A stretch of 64,000 nt of DNA from Petrolisthes cinctipes (lineage: Eukaryota > Arthropoda > Malacostraca > Decapoda > Porcellanidae). Every line of letters starts with the position of its first letter. Position 1 is the first letter of the stretch. Below are positions 51,501 to 63,816 of the stretch, piece by piece. The position numbers were made by a program, and so were the translations under genes. The notes beneath the pieces were generated by a model, which saw only the letters and a list, made by a program, of their open reading frames with translations, searched no databases and had not been told where the DNA came from. Location of the stretch: the NCBI GenBank assembly GCA_033782935.1, contig JAWQEG010001547.1:449001-513000 (forward strand), given 5' to 3'.

Positions 51501-53490
51501 GGCTAAACGTGACGTGCCACACAGTGAGTGCAGTACAGTGTGTGAGGACCGGTCTGTGGATGGCGGTCTGGAATATTTAGTTATTTACACGTGAACTAGC
51601 TCCCGTGCCTGGGCCTGGAATATTTAGTTATTTACACGTGAACTGCATGCCGTGCCTGGCTACACGTGACGTGCCACAAAGTGAGTGCAGTACAGTGTGT
51701 GAGGACCGGTCAGTGGATGGCGGCCTGGAATATTTAGTTATTTACACGTGAACTGCCTGCCGTGCCTGGCTACACGTGAATTGCCTGCCTTGCCTGGCTA
51801 CACGTGACATGCCACACAGTGAGTGCACTACAGTGTGTGAGGACCGGTCAGTGGATGGCGGCCTGGAATATTTAATTATTTACACGTGAACTGCCTGCCA
51901 TTCCAGGCTACACGTGACGTGACACACAGTGAGTGCACTACAGTGTGTGAGGACTGGTCAGTGGATGGCGGCCCAAAATATTTAGTTATTTACACATAAA
52001 CTGCCTGCCGTGCCTGGCTACACGTGACGAGCCACATAGTGAGTGCAGTACAGTGTGTGATGACCGATCAGTGGATGGCGGCCTGGAATATTTAGTTATT
52101 TACACGTGAACTGCCTGCCGTGCCTGACTACACGTGACGTGCCACACAGTGAGTGCAGTACAGTGTGTGAGGACCGGTCAGTGAATGGCGGCCTGGAATA
52201 TTTAGTTTTTTACATGTGAACTGCCTGCCGAGCCTGGCTACACGTGACATGATATACAGTGAGTGCAGTACAGTGTATGAGGAACGGTCAGTGGATGGCG
52301 CCCTGGAATATTTAGTTATTTACACTTGAACTGCCTGCCGTGCCCGGCTACACGTGACGTGCCACACAGTGAGTGCACTACAGAGTGTGAGGACCGGTCA
52401 GTGGATGGCGGCCTGGAATATTTAGTTATTTACACGTGAACTGGCTGCCGTGCCTGGGCCTGGAATATTTAGTTATTTACACGTGAACTACCTGCTGTGC
52501 CTGGCTACACGTGACGTGCCACACAGTGAGTGCAGTACAGTGTGTGAGGACCGATAGGTGGATGGCGGTCTGGAATATTTAGTTATTTACACGTGAACTG
52601 CCTGCCGTGCCTGGCTACGCGTGACGTGACACACAGTGAGTGCAATACAGTGTGTGAGGACCGGTCAGTGGATGGAGGCCCGGAATATTTAGTTATTTAC
52701 ACGTAAACTGCCTGCTGTGCCTGGCTACACGTGACGTGCCACATAGTGAGTGCAGTACAGTGTGTGAGGACAGGTCAGTAGATGGCGGCCTGGAATATAT
52801 AGTTATTTACAAGTGAACTGCCTGCCGTGCCTGGCTACACGTGACGTGCCACACAGTGAGTGCACTACAGTGTGTGAGGACCGGTCAGTTGATGGCGGCC
52901 CGGAATATTTAGTTATTTACATGTGAACTGCTTGCCGTGCCTGGCTACACGTGAAGCGCCACACAGTGAGTGCAGTACAGTGTGTGAGGACCGGTCAGTG
53001 GATGGCGGCCTGGAATATTTAGTTATTTACACGAACTGGCTTCCGTGCCTGGGCCTGGAATATTTAGTTATTTACACGTAAACTGCCTGCTGTGCCTGGC
53101 TACACGTGACGTGCCACATAGTGAGTGCAGTACAGTGTGTGAGGACCGGTCAGTAGATGGCGGCCATGGAATATATAGTTATTTACAAGTGAACTGCCTG
53201 CCGTGCCTGGCTACACGTGACATGCCACACAGTGAGTGCAGTACAGTGTGTGAGGACTGGTCAGTGGATGGCGGCCTGGAATATTTAGTTATTTACATGT
53301 GAACTGCCTGCCGTGCCTGGCTACACGTGACATGCCACACAGTGAGTGCGGTACAGTGTGTGAGGACTGGTCAGTGGATGGCAGCCTGGAATATTTAGTT
53401 GTTTACGCGTGAACTGCTTGCCTTGGCTGGCTACACGTGACATGCCACACAGTGAGTGCAGTACAGTGTGTGAGGACCGATCAGTGGATG

Positions 53491-56400
53491 GCGGTCTGGA
53501 ATATTTAGTTATTTAGACGTAAACAGGCTGCAGTGCCTGGGCATGAAATATTTAGTTATTTACACGTGAACTGCCTGCCTTGCCTGGCTACACATGACGT
53601 GCCACACAGTGAGTGCAGTACAGTGTGTGAGGACCGGTTAGTGAATGGTGGCCTGGAATATTTAGTTATTTACACGTGAACTGGCTGCCGTGCCTGGGCT
53701 TGGAATATTTAGTTATTTACATGTGAACTGCCTGCCGTGCCTGGCTACACGTGACGTGCTACACAGTGAGTGCAGTTTCGTGTGTGAGGATCGGTCAGCG
53801 AATGGCGGCCTGGAATATTTAGTTATTTACACATGAACTGCCTGCCTTGCCTGGCTACACGTGAATTGCCTGCGTTGCCTGGCAACACGTGACGTGTCAC
53901 ACAGTGAGTGCACTACAGTGTGTGAGGACCGGTCAGTGGATGGCGGCCTGGAATATTTAGTTATTTACACGTGAACTGCCTGCTGTGCATGGCTACACGT
54001 GACGTGCCACACAGTAAGTGCAGTACAGTGTGTGAGGACCGGTCAATGGATGGCGCCCTGGAATATTTAGTTATTTACACGTGAACTGCCTGCCGTGCCT
54101 GGTTACACGTGACGTGCCACACAGTGAGTGCAGTACAGTGTGTGAGGACCGGTCAGTGGATGGCAGTCTGGAATATTTAGTTATTTACACGTGAACTGGC
54201 TGCCGTGCCTGGGTTTGGAATATTTAGTTATTTACACGTAAACTGCCTGCCGTGCCTGGCTACACGTGACGTGCCACACAGTAAGTGCAGTACAGTGTGT
54301 GAGGACCGGTCAGTGGATGGCGGCCTGAAATATTTAGTTATTTACACGTGAACTGCCTGCCGTGCCTGGCTACACGTGACGTGCCACAAAGTGAGTGCAG
54401 TACAGTGTGTGAGGACCGGTCAGTGGATGGCGGCCTGGAATATTTAGTTATTTACACGTGAACTGCCTGCCGTGCCTGGCTACACGTGACGTGCCACACA
54501 GTGATTGCAGTTTCGTGTGTGAGGACAGGTCAGCGAATGGCGGCCTGGAATATTTAGTTATTTACACATGAACTGCCTGCCTTGCCTGGCTACACGTAAA
54601 TTGCCTGCCTTGCCTGGCTACACGTGACATGCCACACAGTGAGTGCACTACAGTGTGTGAGGACCGGTCAGTGGATGGCGGCCTGGAATATTTAGTTATT
54701 TACACGTTAACTGCCTGCCGTTCCAGGCTACACGTGACGTGACACACAGTGAGTGCAGTACAGTGTGTGAGGACCGGTCAGTGAATGGCGGCCAGGAATA
54801 TTTAGTTTTTTACATGTGAATTGCCTGCCGAGCCTGGCTACACGTGACATGACATACAGTGAGTGCAGTACAGAGTATGAGGAACGGTCAGTGGATGGCG
54901 GCCTGGAATATTTAGTTATTTACACGTGAACTGCCTGCCGTGCCTGGCTACACGTGACGTGCCACACAGTGAGTGCACTACAGTGTGTGAGGACTGGTCA
55001 GTGGATGGCGCCCCAGAATATTTAGTTATTTACACATAAACTGCCTGCCGTGCCTGGCTATTTGTGACGAGCCACATAGTGAGTGCAGTACAGTGTGTGA
55101 TTACCGATCAGTGGATGGCGGCCTGGAATATTTAGTTATTTACACGTTAACTGCCTGCTGTTCCAGGCTACACGTGACGTGACACACAGTGAGTGCAGTA
55201 CAGTGTGTGAGGACCGGTCAGTGGATGGCGGCCTGGAATATTTAGTTATTTACACGTAAACTGCCTGCCGTGCCTGGCTACACGTGACGTGCCACACAGT
55301 GAGTGCACTACAGTGTGTGAGGACTGGTCAGTGGATGGAGGCCCAGAATATTTAGTTATTTACACATAAACTGCCTGCCGTGCCTGGCTATTTGTGACGA
55401 GCCACATAGTGAGTGCAGTACAGTGTGTTATGACCGATCAGTGGATGGCGGCCTGGAATATTTAGTTATTTACACGTGAACTGCCTGCCGTGCCTGACTA
55501 CACGTGACGTGCCACACAGTGAGTGCAGTACAGTGTGTGAGGACCGGTCAGTGAATGGCGGCCTGGAATATTTAGTTTTTTACATGTGAACTGCCTGCCG
55601 AGCCTGGCTACACGTGACATGACATACAGTGAGTGCGGTACAGTGTATGAGGAACGGTCAGTGGATGGCGCCCTAAAATATTTAGTTATTTACACGTGAA
55701 CTGGCTGCCGTGCCTGGGCCTGAAATATTTAGTTATTTACACGTGAACTGCCTGCTGTGCCTGGCTACACGTGACGTGCCAAACAGTGAGTGCAGTACAG
55801 TGTGTGAGGACCGGTCAGTGGATGGAGGCCCGGAATATTTAGTTATTTACAGGTAAACTGCCTGCTGTGCCTGGCTACACGTGACGCGCCACATAGTGAG
55901 TGCAGTACAGTGTGTGAGGACCGGTCAGTGGATGGCGGCCTGGAATATTTAGTTATTTACACGTGAACTGGCTGCCGTGCCTGGGCCTGGAATATTTAGT
56001 TATTTACACGTAAACTGCCTGCTGTGCCTGGCTACACGTGACGTGCCACATAGTGAGTGCAGTACAGTGTGTGAGGACCGGTCAGTAGATGGCGGCCTGG
56101 AATATATAGTTATTTACAAGTGAACTGCCTGCCGTGCCTGGCTACACGTGACATGCCACACAGTGAGTGCAGTACAGTGTGTGATGACCAATCAGTGGAT
56201 GGCGGCCTGGAATATTTAGTTATTTACACGTGAACTGCCTGCAGTGCCTGGCTACACGTGACGTGCCACACAGTGAGTGCAGTACAGTACGTGAGGACCG
56301 GTCAGTGAATGGCGGCCTGGATTATTTAGTTATTTACATGTGAACTGCCTGCCGAGCCTGGCTACACGTGACGTGACACACTGTGAGTGCAGTACAGTGT

Positions 56401-56668
56401 GTGAGGAACGATAAGTGGATGGCGGCCTGGAATATTTATCATTTACACGTGAACTGCCTTCCATGCCTGGCTACACGTGACGTGCCACACAGTGAGTGCA
56501 GGACAGTGTGTGAGGACCGGTCAGTGGATGGCGGCCCGGAATATTTAGTTATTTACACATGAACTGCCTGCCTTGCCTGGCTACACGTGAATTGCCTGCC
56601 TTGCCTGGCTGCAAGTGACATGCCACACAGTGAGTGCACTACAGTGTGTGAGGACCGGTCAGTGGATG
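53491..56668 (+). repeat. 3178-bp tandem duplication, copy 1
   Basis: It begins at GCGGTCTGGAATATTTAG with the following TTTAGACGTAAACAGG unit. Markers TTTAGACGTAAACAGG, GGCAACACGTGACG and TTTATCATTTACACG occur in both copies in the same order, and 138-bp units 53821 / 56999 and 54556 / 57734 give 3178 exactly. Confidence 0.93.
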
Positions 56669-59600
56669 GCGGTCTGGAATATTTAGTTATTTAGACGTAA
56701 ACAGGCTGCAGTGCCTGGGCATGAAATATTTAGTTATTTACACGTGAACTGCCTGCCTTGCCTGGCTACACATGACGTGCCACACAGTGAGTGCAGTACA
56801 GTGTGTGAGGACCGGTTAGTGAATGGTGGCCTGGAATATTTAGTTATTTACACGTGAACTGGCTGCCGTGCCTGGGCTTGGAATATTTAGTTATTTACAT
56901 GTGAACTGCCTGCCGTGCCTGGCTACACGTGACGTGCTACACAGTGAGTGCAGTTTCGTGTGTGAGGATCGGTCAGCGAATGGCGGCCTGGAATATTTAG
57001 TTATTTACACATGAACTGCCTGCCTTGCCTGGCTACACGTGAATTGCCTGCGTTGCCTGGCAACACGTGACGTGTCACACAGTGAGTGCACTACAGTGTG
57101 TGAGGACCGGTCAGTGGATGGCGGCCTGGAATATTTAGTTATTTACACGTGAACTGCCTGCTGTGCATGGCTACACGTGACGTGCCACACAGTAAGTGCA
57201 GTACAGTGTGTGAGGACCGGTCAATGGATGGCGCCCTGGAATATTTAGTTATTTACACGTGAACTGCCTGCCGTGCCTGGTTACACGTGACGTGCCACAC
57301 AGTGAGTGCAGTACAGTGTGTGAGGACCGGTCAGTGGATGGCAGTCTGGAATATTTAGTTATTTACACGTGAACTGGCTGCCGTGCCTGGGTTTGGAATA
57401 TTTAGTTATTTACACGTAAACTGCCTGCCGTGCCTGGCTACACGTGACGTGCCACACAGTAAGTGCAGTACAGTGTGTGAGGACCGGTCAGTGGATGGCG
57501 GCCTGAAATATTTAGTTATTTACACGTGAACTGCCTGCCGTGCCTGGCTACACGTGACGTGCCACAAAGTGAGTGCAGTACAGTGTGTGAGGACCGGTCA
57601 GTGGATGGCGGCCTGGAATATTTAGTTATTTACACGTGAACTGCCTGCCGTGCCTGGCTACACGTGACGTGCCACACAGTGATTGCAGTTTCGTGTGTGA
57701 GGACAGGTCAGCGAATGGCGGCCTGGAATATTTAGTTATTTACACATGAACTGCCTGCCTTGCCTGGCTACACGTAAATTGCCTGCCTTGCCTGGCTACA
57801 CGTGACATGCCACACAGTGAGTGCACTACAGTGTGTGAGGACCGGTCAGTGGATGGCGGCCTGGAATATTTAGTTATTTACACGTTAACTGCCTGCCGTT
57901 CCAGGCTACACGTGACGTGACACACAGTGAGTGCAGTACAGTGTGTGAGGACCGGTCAGTGAATGGCGGCCAGGAATATTTAGTTTTTTACATGTGAATT
58001 GCCTGCCGAGCCTGGCTACACGTGACATGACATACAGTGAGTGCAGTACAGAGTATGAGGAACGGTCAGTGGATGGCGGCCTGGAATATTTAGTTATTTA
58101 CACGTGAACTGCCTGCCGTGCCTGGCTACACGTGACGTGCCACACAGTGAGTGCACTACAGTGTGTGAGGACTGGTCAGTGGATGGCGCCCCAGAATATT
58201 TAGTTATTTACACATAAACTGCCTGCCGTGCCTGGCTATTTGTGACGAGCCACATAGTGAGTGCAGTACAGTGTGTGATTACCGATCAGTGGATGGCGGC
58301 CTGGAATATTTAGTTATTTACACGTTAACTGCCTGCTGTTCCAGGCTACACGTGACGTGACACACAGTGAGTGCAGTACAGTGTGTGAGGACCGGTCAGT
58401 GGATGGCGGCCTGGAATATTTAGTTATTTACACGTAAACTGCCTGCCGTGCCTGGCTACACGTGACGTGCCACACAGTGAGTGCACTACAGTGTGTGAGG
58501 ACTGGTCAGTGGATGGAGGCCCAGAATATTTAGTTATTTACACATAAACTGCCTGCCGTGCCTGGCTATTTGTGACGAGCCACATAGTGAGTGCAGTACA
58601 GTGTGTTATGACCGATCAGTGGATGGCGGCCTGGAATATTTAGTTATTTACACGTGAACTGCCTGCCGTGCCTGACTACACGTGACGTGCCACACAGTGA
58701 GTGCAGTACAGTGTGTGAGGACCGGTCAGTGAATGGCGGCCTGGAATATTTAGTTTTTTACATGTGAACTGCCTGCCGAGCCTGGCTACACGTGACATGA
58801 CATACAGTGAGTGCGGTACAGTGTATGAGGAACGGTCAGTGGATGGCGCCCTGAAATATTTAGTTATTTACACGTGAACTGGCTGCCGTGCCTGGGCCTG
58901 AAATATTTAGTTATTTACACGTGAACTGCCTGCTGTGCCTGGCTACACGTGACGTGCCAAACAGTGAGTGCAGTACAGTGTGTGAGGACCGGTCAGTGGA
59001 TGGAGGCCCGGAATATTTAGTTATTTACAGGTAAACTGCCTGCTGTGCCTGGCTACACGTGACGCGCCACATAGTGAGTGCAGTACAGTGTGTGAGGACC
59101 GGTCAGTGGATGGCGGCCTGGAATATTTAGTTATTTACACGTGAACTGGCTGCCGTGCCTGGGCCTGGAATATTTAGTTATTTACACGTAAACTGCCTGC
59201 TGTGCCTGGCTACACGTGACGTGCCACATAGTGAGTGCAGTACAGTGTGTGAGGACCGGTCAGTAGATGGCGGCCTGGAATATATAGTTATTTACAAGTG
59301 AACTGCCTGCCGTGCCTGGCTACACGTGACATGCCACACAGTGAGTGCAGTACAGTGTGTGATGACCAATCAGTGGATGGCGGCCTGGAATATTTAGTTA
59401 TTTACACGTGAACTGCCTGCAGTGCCTGGCTACACGTGACGTGCCACACAGTGAGTGCAGTACAGTACGTGAGGACCGGTCAGTGAATGGCGGCCTGGAT
59501 TATTTAGTTATTTACATGTGAACTGCCTGCCGAGCCTGGCTACACGTGACGTGACACACTGTGAGTGCAGTACAGTGTGTGAGGAACGATAAGTGGATGG

Positions 59601-59846
59601 CGGCCTGGAATATTTATCATTTACACGTGAACTGCCTTCCATGCCTGGCTACACGTGACGTGCCACACAGTGAGTGCAGGACAGTGTGTGAGGACCGGTC
59701 AGTGGATGGCGGCCCGGAATATTTAGTTATTTACACATGAACTGCCTGCCTTGCCTGGCTACACGTGAATTGCCTGCCTTGCCTGGCTGCAAGTGACATG
59801 CCACACAGTGAGTGCACTACAGTGTGTGAGGACCGGTCAGTGGATG
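56669..59846 (+). repeat. 3178-bp tandem duplication, copy 2
   Basis: It is nearly identical to copy 1; I noticed CCCTAAAATAT near 55672 in copy 1 against CCCTGAAATAT near 58850 here. The left junction (about 56660-56670) joins a 138-bp unit start to the GCGGTCTGG unit within the shared GTCAGTGGATGGCGG. Block B copy 1 has this segment only once (19346-22633), so the duplication arose after the B copies separated. Confidence 0.93.
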
Positions 59847-60192
59847 GCGGCCTGGAATATTTAGTTATTTACACGTGAACTGCCTGCCGTTCCAGGCTAC
59901 ACGTGACGTGACACACAGTGAGTGCACTACAGTGTGTGAGGACTGGTCAGTGGATGGCGGCCCAGAATATTTAGTTATTTACACATAAACTGCCTGCTGT
60001 GCCTGGCTACACGTGACGAGCCACATAGTGAGTGCAGTACAGTGTGTGATGACCGATCAGTGGATAGCGGCCTGGAATATTTAGTTATTTACACGTGAAC
60101 TGCCTGCCGTGCCTGACTACACGTGACGTGCCACACAGTGAGTGCAGTACAGTGTGTGAGGACCGGTCAGTGAATGGCGGCCTGGAATATTT

Positions 60193-60333
60193 AGTTTTTT
60201 ACACGTGAACTGGCTGCCGTGCCAGGGCCTGGAATATTTAGTTATTTACATGTGAAATGCCTGCGGTGCCTGGGCCTGGAATATTTAGTTATTTACACGT
60301 GAACTGCCTGCCGTGCCTGGGCCTGGAATATTT
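60193..60333 (+). repeat. Run of three 47-bp units
   Basis: Starts are 60193, 60240 and 60287. It is the counterpart of 22980-23120, including the CCTGCGG variant. Confidence 0.95.
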
Positions 60334-63300
60334 AGTTATTTACACGTGAACTGCCTGCCGTGCCTTGCTACACGTGACGTGCCACACAGTGAGTGCAGTA
60401 CAGTGTGTGAGGACTGATCGGTGGAAGGCGGCCCGGAATATTTAGTTATTTACACGTGAACTGCCTGCCGTGCCTGGCTACACGTGACGTGCCACACAGT
60501 GAGTGCAGTACAGTGTGTGAGGACCGGTCAGTATATGGCGGCCTGGAATATTTAGTTATTTACACATGAACTGTCTGCCTTGCCTGGCTACACATGACGT
60601 GCCATGCAGTGAGTCCAGTACAGTGTGTGAGGACCGGTTAGTGAATGGTGGCCTGGAATATTTAGTTATTTACACGTGAACTGGCTGCCGTGCCTGGGCC
60701 TGGAATATTTAGTTATTTACACGTGAACTGCCTGCCGTGCCTGGGCCTGGAATATTTAGTTATTTACACGTGAACTGCCTGCTGTGCCTGGCTACACGTG
60801 ACGTGCCACACAGTGAGAGCAGTACAGTGTGTGAGGACCGATCGGTTGATGGCGCCCTGGAATATTTAGTTATTTACCCGTGAACTGCCTGCCGTGCCTG
60901 GCTACACGTGACGTGACACACAGTGAGTGCACTACAGTGTGTGAGGACCGGTCAGTTGATGGCGGCCCGGAATATTTAGTTATATACACATAAACTGCCT
61001 GCTGTGCCTGGCTACACGTGACGTGCCACATAGTAAGTGCAGTACAGTGTGTGAGGACAGGTCAGTAGATGGCGGCCTGGAATATATAGTTATTTACACG
61101 TAAACTGCCTGCCGTGCCTGGCTACACGTGACGTGCCACACAGTGAGTGCACTACTGTGTGTAAGGACCGGTCAGTGAACGGCGGCCTGGAATATTTAGT
61201 TATTTACACGTGAACTGCCTGCTGTTCCTGGCTACACGTGACGCGCCACAGAGTGAGTGCAGTACAGTGTGTGAGGACCGGTCAGTGGATGGCGGCCTGG
61301 AATATTTAGTTATTTACACATGAACTGGCTGCTGTGCCTGGGCCTGGAATATTTAGTTATTTACACGTGAACTGCCTGCCGTGCCTGGCTACACGTGACG
61401 TGACACACAGTGAGTGCACTACAGTGTGTGAGGACTGGTCAGTGGATGGCGGCCCAGAATATTTAGTTATTTACACATAAACTGCCTGCCGTGCCTGGCT
61501 ATTTGTGACGAGCCACATAGTGAGTGCAGTACAGTGAGTGATGACCGATCAGTGGATGGCGGCCTGGAATATTTAGTTATTTACACGTGAACTGCCTGCC
61601 GTGCCTGACTACACGTGACGTGCCACACAGTGAGTGCAGTACAGTGTGTGAGGAACGGTCAGTGGATGGCGGCCTGGAATATTTAGTTATTTACACGTAA
61701 ACTGCCTGCCGTGCCTGGCTACACGTGACGTGCCACACAGTGAGTGCACTACAGTGTGTGAGGACTGGTCAGTGGATGGCGGCCCAGAATATTTAGTTAT
61801 TTACACATAAACTTCCTGCCGTGCCTGGCTATTTGTGACGAGCCACATAGTGAGTGCAGTACAGTGTGTGATGACCGATCAGTGGATGGCGGCCTGGAAT
61901 ATTTAGTTATTTACACGTGAACTGCCTGCCGTGCCTGACTACACGTGACGTGCCACACAGTGAGTGCAGTACAGTGTGTGAGGACCGGTCAGTGAATGGC
62001 GGCCTGGAATATTTAGTTTTTTACATGTGAACTGCCTGCCGAGCCTGGCTACACGTGACATGACATACAGTGAGTGCGGTACAGTGTATGAGGAACGGTC
62101 AGTGGATGGCGCCCTGAAATATTTAGTTATTTACACGTGAACTGGCTGCCGTGCCTGGGCCTGAAATATTTAGTTATTTACACGTGAACTGCCTGCTGTG
62201 CCTGGCTACACGTGACGTGCCAAACAGTGAGTGCAGTACAGTGTGTGAGGACCGGTCATTGGATGGAGGCCCGGAATATTTAGTTATTTACAGGTAAACT
62301 GCCTGCTGTGCCTGCCTACACGTGACGTGCCACATAGTGAGTGCAGTACAGTGTGTGAGGACAGGTCAGTAGATGGCGGCCTGGAATATATAGTTATTTA
62401 CAAGTGAACTGCCTGCCGTGCCTGGCTACACGTGACGTGCCACACAGTGAGTGCACTACAGTGTGTGAGGACCGGTCAGTTGATGGCGGCCCGGAATATT
62501 TAGTTATTTACATGTGAACTGCCTGCTGTGCCTGGCTACACGTGACGCGCCACACAGTGAGTGCAGTACAGTGTGTGAGGACCGGTCAGTGGATGGCGGC
62601 CTGGAATATTTAGTTATTTACACGTGAACTGGCTGCCGTGCCTGGGCCTGGAATATTTAGTTATTTACACGTAAACTGCCTGCTGTGCCTGGCTACACGT
62701 GACGTGCCACATAGTGAGTGCAGTACAGTGTGTGAGGACCGGTCAGTAGATGGCGGCCTGGAATATATAGTTATTTACAAGTGAACTGCCTGCCGTGCCT
62801 GGCTACACGTGACATGCCACACAGTGAGTGCAGTACAGTGTGTGATGACCAATCAGTGGATGGCGGCCTGGAATATTTAGTTATTTACACGTGAACTGCC
62901 TGCCGTGCCTGGCTACACGTGACGTGCCACACAGTGAGTGCAGTACAGTATGTGAGGACCGGTCAGTGAATTGCGGCCTGGATTATTTAGTTATTTACAT
63001 GTGAACTGCCTGCCGAGCCTGGCTACACGTGACGTGACACACTGTGAGTGCAGTACAGTGTGTGAGGAACGATAAGTGGATGGCGGCCTGGAATATTTAT
63101 CATTTACACGTGAACTGCCTTCCATGCCTGGCTACACGTGACGTGCCACACAGTGAGTGCAGGACAGTGTATGAGGACCGGTCAGTGGATGGCGGCCCGG
63201 AATATTTAGTTATTTATACATGAACTGCCTGCCTTGCCTGGCTACACGTGAATTGCCTGCCTTGCCTGGCTACAAGTGACAAGCCACACAGTGAGTGCAC

Positions 63301-63675
63301 TACAGTGTGTGAAGACCGGTCAGTGGATGGCGGCCTGGAATATTTAGTTATTTACACGTGAACTGCCTGCCGTTCCAGGCTACACGTGACGTGACACACA
63401 GTGAGTGCACTACAGTGTGTGAGGACTGGTCAGTGGATGGCGGCCCAGAATATTTAGTTATTTACACATAAACTGCCTGCTGTGCCTGGCTACACGTGAC
63501 GAGCCACATAGTGAGTGCAGTACAGTGTGTGATGACCGATCAGTGGATGGCGGCCTGGAATATTTAGTTATTTACACGTGAACTGCCTGCCGTGCCTGAC
63601 TACACGTGACGTGCCACACAGTGAGTGCAGTACAGTGTGTGAGGACCGGTCAGTGAATGGCGGCCTGGAATATTT

Positions 63676-63816
63676 AGTTTTTTACACGTGAACTGGCTGC
63701 CGTGCCAGGGCCTGGAATATTTAGTTATTTACATGTGAAATGCCTGCCGTGCCTGGGCCTGGAATATTTAGTTATTTACACGTGAACTGCCTGCCGTGCC
63801 TGGGCCTGGAATATTT
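63676..63816 (+). repeat. Run of three 47-bp units
   Basis: Starts are 63676, 63723 and 63770. It is the counterpart of 26573-26713. Only 184 further bases of the array are visible before the window ends. Confidence 0.95.

Noticed and set aside
53045..53302. 85-codon open frame on the + strand
   Set aside because: It depends on the one-base insertion near 53166 (GGCCATGG), absent from the otherwise matching 18901-19158. It is a chance frame in satellite DNA.
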